Source of the DNA: Gammaproteobacteria bacterium
GTDB lineage: Bacteria > Pseudomonadota > Gammaproteobacteria > Pseudomonadales > Oleiphilaceae
Assembly (NCBI GenBank): GCA_029268325.1
Contig: JAJUGC010000031.1
Location: forward strand, 1-11,331
Length of the DNA stretch: 11,331 nt
Direction of reading: 5' to 3'
The position numbers and the translations under genes were made by a program. Of this stretch, positions 6,614 to 11,331 are shown piece after piece (positions within the stretch are counted from its first letter, which is position 1; each line of letters opens with the position of its first letter). The notes under the pieces are model-generated. The model saw nothing but the letters and a program-made list of their open reading frames with translations. It ran no database searches and was not told the origin of the DNA.

Positions 6614-8650
6614 CTAAACGGCTTTCCGGCAATAAATCTCATAACTCCCATGGAATGGCGACATTGGGCTTTCATCCAGAGCATGCCACGCCAGCAGATC
6701 TTTTGGATTCAGGGCCTGAACCCGCTGGCGGCTCGTAGGATCCAGATCCACAAAACCCAAAAACTCCAACCCGGCCTCATTGAGCATTTGCTGGATTTCT
6801 TGCAGGTTGAACGCGGGCTCATCCAAGGCGAAGAGCAAGTCCCGCGTTCCCGCCAGGGTATAGAAGTCCGGATTGGCGACAATATCTTGCCACAGCCCTA
6901 AGGCTGCCTCTTCCATAATCACTTGACGCACTGCCCGCACATTGTCTGGAGTCGCCAGGATGTTGTTGTGCATCAGGCTCGCTCGAGCGTCTTCGATTTC
7001 AAGCCGTCCCGCCCGTCGGGGGAAGGTAAAGCGAATCACCCCTTCCGGGCTCAGCAGTTGGGTGAGATGCCGCATGTTGCTGACAATCTGCTCCGGATAT
7101 CCCAGGGCGGTGCCGCACTCGATGACCTGGAAGCCTTCGTCACCGGGTTGAAGCTCATTTACCTGCAAGCAGGCAAAGCTCATATTGTGCAATTGATAGC
7201 GACGACTGGCCTGGATGGCGCAAACCACGTTATCCGGGTTGGGGTCAACGGCGGCAACTTCCACATTGGCGAAGAAGCGGGCGAGGCTGATGGCCCGTTG
7301 GCCACTACGACAGCCCGTGACCAAAATCCGCAAGGGCTGGTCGTTGACTGGCTCCGGCAGATAATTGCCGCCCAGCTCCCGGGCCAGTGCCTGGCGGTAA
7401 TCGGTTTGCGGGTGGGCTCCCAGGGTTTCCCATTTCGGGGCGGCGCCACGTACTACCGGGGTTGCCGCCAATTCTTCGACAGTGCGGCCACCTTTGAGCT
7501 CATGTTCCACCAGGTGCTGTTCCGCCAGATCATGAAGGGCGGCCTGAAGGACAGGTTGTGCGGCGACCGGCCAGTCGGCCAGGTCATCCCGGAGCAGGTG
7601 GAAGGCATAGGGTTGGCTATACAGTGGTTCGTACATTGCCACCAGCAACAGGGCGCCGATCACATCGCCATGGCGCCAGTCGCGTTTGCTCAGGCTTTCC
7701 TGCAGGTCCAGATGCAATTCGTTGAGCAGGATCTGTTCGTCCTGTTTAAAGGCAAAGGCATATCCTGTACGGGCTGCATACTGGGCAAGGGCGCATACCA
7801 GTGGCTGGAGGGAATCCCGCAGGTTCCGGGTTTCGAACACTTCCACCAGAATGCTCAGGCGCAGCTGGGTCAGCATGTTTTCAACGAGATGGTTGGGCAG
7901 CAGGGAACGTTGCAGGGCGATACGCAGAAGCTGGTCTTGAGCCAAAACATCCAGATCCAGTGCTGGGTTGCTGCCCAGGTTGTACTTGTGGACCAGCAGG
8001 CTGCAGGTTAGATATCCCAGCTGGAAGGCATCCATCTCGGTCCAGGTAAAGTATTCCTGAAGGTCTTGATCCAACTCGGCGTCATAACGATCCGCCCAGA
8101 GGTTTTGGGCGGCATCGAACAGTGCCTTGCGGCAATAGGCCGGTGCGTAACCTTTGGAGATTAGCGAGCGCAGCCGCAGGAAAGCACCCAGATAGTCCTG
8201 GCGGCGCAAATGGGCCAGGGCCACGCCACCATAAGCCTGGGCATTATCGGGCTGAAGTTCCAAAGCCTTGGAGAACAGGGCTTCTGCCTGGTCATAATCT
8301 CGGGTAGCGAGGCGGACGTAGGCGAGGTTGATGTAATAGTTGGCATTTGCAGGCGCCAATTCAATGGCGGCCAGCAGATAGCCGGCGGCATCATCCAATT
8401 CGCCATTATCCATGCAGATCCGGCCCAGTAGGTTAAGGGCAGCAGCGTTATCCGGAGCCTGCCCCGCCACTTCCTCAGCGAGCATTTGGGCTTGCAGACG
8501 ATGATATTCACGGGTGTCCAAGTCCATTTCAGCGGAGTTGGATTGGCGGTAATGCTCATTGGCCTCGATCAGTTTGCGGGCAAGCACAGCCTGCTGCGCC
8601 TGAGTCAGGGAGACAGCTTGTTGGCTCAGTTGGGACTGATGGTTGGACAT
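6614..8650 (-). CDS. TPR protein with C-terminal methyltransferase-like domain, next to flagellin
   Basis: A 678-residue soluble protein with no signal peptide. Residues about 64-171 hold three tetratricopeptide repeats (PDNAAALNLLGRICMDNGEL; ANYYINLAYVRLATRDYDQA; PDNAQAYGGVALAHLRRQDY). A helical middle (about 172-400) I do not recognise follows. From about 438 there is a Rossmann-type SAM methyltransferase-like fold: LRILVTGCRSGQRAISLA (440-457) as motif I, and VEVAAVDPNP with Asp469 as the acidic residue after strand 2. The glycine motif is degenerate (G-C-R-S-G). Related TPR-methyltransferase proteins often carry GCGTG there. Its position downstream of flagellin, and a sigma-54-like promoter, suggest a flagellar role such as flagellin modification or chaperoning; this is inference. 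The start ATG has GAGG 8 bases upstream. The stop is followed by the dispersed hairpin repeat. Confidence 0.85.
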   Translation of the reverse strand: MSNHQSQLSQQAVSLTQAQQAVLARKLIEANEHYRQSNSAEMDLDTREYHRLQAQMLAEEVAGQAPDNAAALNLLGRICMDNGELDDAAGYLLAAIELAPANANYYINLAYVRLATRDYDQAEALFSKALELQPDNAQAYGGVALAHLRRQDYLGAFLRLRSLISKGYAPAYCRKALFDAAQNLWADRYDAELDQDLQEYFTWTEMDAFQLGYLTCSLLVHKYNLGSNPALDLDVLAQDQLLRIALQRSLLPNHLVENMLTQLRLSILVEVFETRNLRDSLQPLVCALAQYAARTGYAFAFKQDEQILLNELHLDLQESLSKRDWRHGDVIGALLLVAMYEPLYSQPYAFHLLRDDLADWPVAAQPVLQAALHDLAEQHLVEHELKGGRTVEELAATPVVRGAAPKWETLGAHPQTDYRQALARELGGNYLPEPVNDQPLRILVTGCRSGQRAISLARFFANVEVAAVDPNPDNVVCAIQASRRYQLHNMSFACLQVNELQPGDEGFQVIECGTALGYPEQIVSNMRHLTQLLSPEGVIRFTFPRRAGRLEIEDARASLMHNNILATPDNVRAVRQVIMEEAALGLWQDIVANPDFYTLAGTRDLLFALDEPAFNLQEIQQMLNEAGLEFLGFVDLDPTSRQRVQALNPKDLLAWHALDESPMSPFHGSYEIYCRKAV

Positions 8651-8692
8651 GGGGCAAACCTCTTCCGGAATTTTGACGTTTGGAAGTAGGTA

Positions 8693-8708
8693 AGCGAATA
8701 CTGTGCCA
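8693..8708 (-). promoter_or_regulatory. Candidate sigma-54 (RpoN) promoter of the TPR/methyltransferase gene
   Basis: On the minus strand TGGCACAGTATTCGCT matches the sigma-54 consensus TGGCACG-N4-TTGCW, with the invariant GG (-24) and GC (-12) at the correct 10-base spacing. The two mismatches are the G after TGGCAC and one T of the -12 box. The start would be near 8682, about 30 bases before the ATG. Sigma-54 control is usual for middle and late flagellar genes in polar-flagellated gammaproteobacteria. Confidence 0.6.
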
Positions 8709-8756
8709 GTTTTTATGTTTGCCGCCTTTGATCGGGTTTTTGGAGAATGAGGGTGG

Positions 8757-8780
8757 GGGGCGGACCCGCGTGTCCGCCCC
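8757..8780. other. Perfect GC hairpin between the flagellin terminator and the TPR gene
   Basis: GGGGCGGAC and GTCCGCCCC form a perfect 9-base stem around CCGCGT. No T-run follows on either strand. It lies between the flagellin terminator (8823-8849) and the sigma-54-like promoter (8693-8708), where it could act as a second barrier to read-through from flagellin or as part of an upstream regulatory region. Confidence 0.45.
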
Positions 8781-8822
8781 GGCTGTACCCTCAGGCCCGC
8801 AATTTCCCTGAAGCCCGAAATA

Positions 8823-8849
8823 AAAAGCCCCGAACCAGTCGGGGCTTTT
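8823..8849 (-). terminator. Strong intrinsic terminator of the flagellin gene
   Basis: An 11-base perfect stem, AAAAGCCCCGA and TCGGGGCTTTT, surrounds the 5-base loop ACCAG. In the minus direction it begins 17 bases past the flagellin stop and runs into five T residues. The A/T flanks also make it usable from the other strand. This fits the highly expressed flagellin transcript ending before the TPR gene, which then has its own promoter. Confidence 0.9.
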
Positions 8850-8865
8850 GAGGATGCGGCCAGAA

Positions 8866-10344
8866 TTAGCCTTGCAGCAGCTGCAGAACATCCTGCGGCT
8901 TGGCGTTGGCCTGGGCCAGTACCGACAAGCCTGCCTGTTGCAACACCCGGGTTCTGGCCAGTTCGGCGGATTCCGCGGCGAAATCCGCGTCTTGAATCCG
9001 GGAGCGGGCTGCCGACAGGTTTTCGGTGGACGTGCTCAGGTTGGCAATGGTGGTCTCGAAGCGATTCTGGATCGCACCCAAGTCAGCCCGGAAGCTGTTG
9101 ATTTCGCCAATGGCATAGTCGATGGCGATCAGGGCCAGATCTGCGCCTTCGCTGGTGCTGATGTCGATGTCGTTCAGGGATATATAGTTATCGGCTGTGA
9201 CACCTGTGATGGCTGGCAGATCGTCGAGAGTGCCATCCCCGTCCGTGTCCAGGCTGATGGTGACACTAAAGTCGGTGCCTTGCTCCGACGAGAAATAGAT
9301 CTCTGTGTTGGAGGCATTAAGATAAGCTGATACCCCGGTGTTGGGGGTTTCGGCATTGATCTTGGCCAGAACATCCTGCATGGAAGTCGCGTCAGTGACT
9401 TCGATCTGGGTGCCATTGACGTTCACATTGAAAGACAGAACTTCCCGTCGGGCGAACTGATCAGCCAAGCTCAGGCTGGCTTCATCCAGGGTTGTTTGAA
9501 CCTGACGGGTCACAGGATCCGGCGCGGTACTATCAGTGAGTTGGCCAGTGAAGCTGAATTTGCTGTCGGACTCGTTGGTGAAGACCAACTCTCCTGTGAC
9601 GGCATCAATGGAGGCCGTCACGTCCGTTACGCCCAGATTGCCCAATTCAGTATTGATGGCGCCAGCCAAGGCACCAGCGTCGGCGCCAGTGGCGGTGAAA
9701 CTAATCAGGGTGCCCCCGAAGTTTCCGCTCATGTTGAGCTCTAAAACGCCAGTCAGACCAGTCAGACTGAAGCTTTCACTTGTCGGACGTGTGACCATGG
9801 TATCAGTCAGTCCAGTTGTTTGGGCAACCACCGCCCCCAACTGGCTCCCCCGAGCATCCCCACCCCGAACGGAGATGGTTTCACCGGCATTGGCGCCTAC
9901 CTGGAAGTTCTGCACGCCGAAGGTACCGTCCAGTACTTTCAGGCCGTTAAAGGAGGTTTGGCTGGCAATCCGGTTCACTTCGGCAATACGCTGTTGCACC
10001 TCTTGGTTCAGTGCCTGGCGGTCGGAGTCGGAGTTGGTGGCGTTGGCGGCTTGAACGGCCAGTTCACGAATCCGCTGCAGGTTGCTGGTGACTTCGTCCA
10101 GCGCGCCTTCCGCGGTTTGGGCGAGGGAGATGCCGTCGTTGGCATTACGCACTGCCTGGGTCAAGCCCGTGATCTGGGAGGTGAAGCGCTCGGAAATGGC
10201 CAGGCCGGCCGCGTCATCCTTGGCAGAGTTGATCCGCAGGCCGGAAGACAGCCGCTGCATAGCCACATCGCCGGCAGACTGGCTGTTGTTCAGGTTACGC
10301 TGAGCATTCAGAGACGCAATGTTAGTGTTGATAATCTGAGGCAT
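8866..10344 (-). CDS. fliC: Flagellin
   Basis: The 492-residue flagellar filament subunit, exported by the flagellar type III apparatus. The conserved D0/D1 ends are intact: MPQIINTNIASLNAQRNLN at the start, RLSSGLRINSAKDDAAGLAI (31-50), and LQRIRELAVQAAN (89-101, the region that in other beta/gamma flagellins is recognised by TLR5). The C-terminal end carries NRFETTIANLS, RSRIQDADFAAESAEL and a hydrophobic tail ending LLQG. The middle (about 175-400) is a variable surface domain. It holds two related IN-motif units, AGAINTELGNLGVTDVTASI (227-246) and LAKINAETPNTGVSAYL (326-342), and an acidic DTDGDGTLDD loop (366-375). AAGGGG 7 bases before the ATG supports the start. A single flagellin gene is visible; others could lie outside. 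The symbol fliC is by family; flaA-type names are used in some genera. Confidence 0.97.
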   Translation of the reverse strand: MPQIINTNIASLNAQRNLNNSQSAGDVAMQRLSSGLRINSAKDDAAGLAISERFTSQITGLTQAVRNANDGISLAQTAEGALDEVTSNLQRIRELAVQAANATNSDSDRQALNQEVQQRIAEVNRIASQTSFNGLKVLDGTFGVQNFQVGANAGETISVRGGDARGSQLGAVVAQTTGLTDTMVTRPTSESFSLTGLTGVLELNMSGNFGGTLISFTATGADAGALAGAINTELGNLGVTDVTASIDAVTGELVFTNESDSKFSFTGQLTDSTAPDPVTRQVQTTLDEASLSLADQFARREVLSFNVNVNGTQIEVTDATSMQDVLAKINAETPNTGVSAYLNASNTEIYFSSEQGTDFSVTISLDTDGDGTLDDLPAITGVTADNYISLNDIDISTSEGADLALIAIDYAIGEINSFRADLGAIQNRFETTIANLSTSTENLSAARSRIQDADFAAESAELARTRVLQQAGLSVLAQANAKPQDVLQLLQG

Positions 10345-10477
10345 GTTGATTCCCCTTATCTTGAACGTCTGCCGGACAATCGGTTCTCTGTTGCCTTTAC
10401 GACCGGCCCTGGTTGTAAGTGGTGATTACTCATCTGTCGGTAATCGGACGGCAATTGCCGCTGTTGCCATGAAGTAT

Positions 10478-10492
10478 TCAAGACTCGTGCCA
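10478..10492 (-). promoter_or_regulatory. Candidate sigma-54 (RpoN) promoter of flagellin
   Basis: On the minus strand TGGCACGAGTCTTGA has a perfect -24 element (TGGCACG) and TTG of the -12 box at the right spacing, but the normally conserved C of TTGC is A. The start would be near 10466, giving a leader of about 120 bases. The perfect -24 box and its place upstream of flagellin make it a good candidate despite the -12 deviation; I saw no well-spaced sigma-28 alternative. Confidence 0.55.
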
Positions 10493-10571
10493 ACTGTTGG
10501 GTGTGGCAGGTTAAATTGCTGATTTTGCGGTGATATGGTCGGGTTTGAGGGAGCTGGCTGGCAGCGGCAGT

Positions 10572-10631
10572 GGCGGCAATTTGTCCAGTTTGAGCGGCAA
10601 GGTTTGGCTTGGGCGACAATAATTTGCCGCC
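10572..10631. repeat. Imperfect inverted repeat upstream of sbcB
   Basis: GGCGGCAATTTGTC (10572-10585) pairs with GACAATAATTTGCCGCC (10615-10631). About 14 positions match with a 3-base gap, and the loop is about 29 bases. It ends 85 bases before the sbcB start codon. No T-run follows, so it is more likely a regulatory or structural element than a terminator. Confidence 0.4.
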
Positions 10632-10716
10632 TCATCCTCCCTCGAATATGGCTCTGCCTGTCCATCGGGTGTTATATCCGCTAACATTTCGGACTCTGCA
10701 ATTCCTGGAGTAGCTG

Positions 10717-11331
10717 ATGACATCCTCCTTTTACTGGCACGATTACGAGACCTTCGGAGCTGACCCCCAACGAGACCGACCTGCCCAGTTTGCAGGTGTG
10801 CGAACGGACTTGGATTTGAACATCATTGGTGAGCCCCTGGTTATCTATTGCCAGCCGGCGGAGGACATGTTGCCTCAACCGGAAGCCTGCCTGATTACCG
10901 GCATCACTCCCCAGAAGGCGAGGGAGGAGGGTTATATAGAGGCAGAGTTTATCCGCCAGATCCATGAGGAATTCTCCCAGCCGGGCACCTGCGTGGTGGG
11001 GTATAACAACATCCGCTTCGATGATGAAGTGACCCGCCATACCCTCTACCGGAACTTCTATGATCCCTATGCCCGGGAGTGGCAAAACGGTAACTCCCGT
11101 TGGGACATCATTGATATGGTGCGCCTGGCCTATGCCTTACGTCCTGAAGGTATCGAGTGGCCCCGCAAGGATGATGGTTCGCCGAGCTTTCGGTTGGAGG
11201 ATCTGACCCGAGCCAATGGGATTGTGCATGAGGCAGCTCACGACGCTATGTCGGATGTCTATGCCACCATTGCAGTGGCCCGTTTGATCCGGGAAAAACA
11301 GCCCAAACTCTTCCAGTATGTCTTTGAGCAT
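10717..11331 (+). CDS. sbcB: Exodeoxyribonuclease I, N-terminal 205 codons (cut by window edge)
   Basis: Exonuclease I degrades single-stranded DNA 3' to 5' and acts in mismatch repair and recombination in the cytoplasm. The visible 205 residues cover the DnaQ/DEDD nuclease core and align from memory almost residue by residue with Escherichia coli SbcB. Motif I is WHDYETFG (catalytic Asp9 and Glu11), then DRPAQFAGVRTD and CLITGITPQKAREEG. Motif II is GYNNIRFDDEVTRHTLYRNFYDPY, followed by SRWDIIDMVRLAYALRPEGI. Motif III is HEAAHDAMSDVYATIAVA. The frame stays open to the last base; the SH3-like and C-terminal parts (the protein is about 475 residues in E. coli) lie beyond the window. GGAG 6 bases before the ATG supports the start. 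The gene is divergent from flagellin and unrelated to it in function. Confidence 0.98.
   Translation, partial: MTSSFYWHDYETFGADPQRDRPAQFAGVRTDLDLNIIGEPLVIYCQPAEDMLPQPEACLITGITPQKAREEGYIEAEFIRQIHEEFSQPGTCVVGYNNIRFDDEVTRHTLYRNFYDPYAREWQNGNSRWDIIDMVRLAYALRPEGIEWPRKDDGSPSFRLEDLTRANGIVHEAAHDAMSDVYATIAVARLIREKQPKLFQYVFEH

Larger units (their letters stand above)
10345..10716. other. 372-base divergent intergenic region between flagellin and sbcB
   Basis: No credible gene lies here. From the flagellin side it holds a ribosome site (AAGGGG), an untranslated leader of about 120 bases with a perfect 12-base palindrome (CGGCAATTGCCG, 10449-10460), a sigma-54-like promoter (10478-10492), and a palindrome CCAAC-T-GTTGG (10490-10500) touching its -24 end. 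Nearer sbcB there is an imperfect inverted repeat (10572-10631). I found no convincing sigma-70 promoter for sbcB. Confidence 0.6.

Noticed and set aside
6438..6738. Several small overlapping frames on both strands (peptides with PPFTKGG or PLCKGGQGG)
   Set aside because: This peptide pattern is the known spurious translation of C-run/G-run dispersed repeats; no ribosome sites.
6923..8011. 362-codon plus-strand frame antisense to the TPR/methyltransferase gene
   Set aside because: No recognisable domain and it fully overlaps a gene with clear TPR and methyltransferase motifs; typical antisense shadow in GC-rich DNA.

Overview
The window looks like chromosome from a flagellated, moderately GC-rich gammaproteobacterium. 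The evidence is an exonuclease I (SbcB) closely resembling the enterobacterial type, sigma-54-like promoters in front of flagellar genes, a RarD permease, trehalose-6-phosphate phosphatase, and a lipoprotein with the lipobox plus glycine-run leader common in marine gammaproteobacteria. I cannot name a genus from sequence alone. There are no transposases, phage genes, CRISPR arrays, tRNAs or rRNAs.

Layout. Left end (1-2411): a trehalose/glucan locus with otsB on the minus strand, overlapping by 8 bases a GH15 glucoamylase/trehalase-like gene that is broken in a striking way. The N-terminal 335 residues read on the minus strand (1606 to 602). The following C-terminal part, carrying both presumed catalytic glutamates, reads on the plus strand (3 to 614). 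The arms meet head-on at about 602-614, in a 13-base stretch that fits both conserved motifs. They are complementary parts of one protein and do not duplicate each other, so the simplest reading is an inversion of about 0.7 kb inside the gene, with the second breakpoint just left of the window. It could be a real (possibly reversible) inversion or an assembly error. Centre-left (2671-5204): two minus-strand genes, a PKD-domain surface lipoprotein and an HPP-family membrane protein with an unusual cytoplasmic tail, each with candidate transcription signals.

Centre (5475-6613): rarD on the plus strand, then a small C-run/G-run palindromic dispersed repeat that separates it from the convergent gene. 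Right (6614-10344): a flagellar module on the minus strand, made of a 492-residue flagellin, a strong terminator, a second hairpin, and a TPR plus methyltransferase-like protein. A candidate sigma-54 promoter precedes each gene, which suggests co-regulation and a possible role for the TPR protein in flagellin modification or export. Right end (10717 onward): sbcB starts on the plus strand, divergent from flagellin, and runs off the window.

How the genes fit together: OtsB makes trehalose from trehalose-6-phosphate and the GH15 enzyme would hydrolyse a glucan or trehalose in the same pathway. Flagellin and the TPR/methyltransferase protein appear to form a second unit. The other genes look independent. 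The strongest candidate for something unusual is the GH15 inversion.
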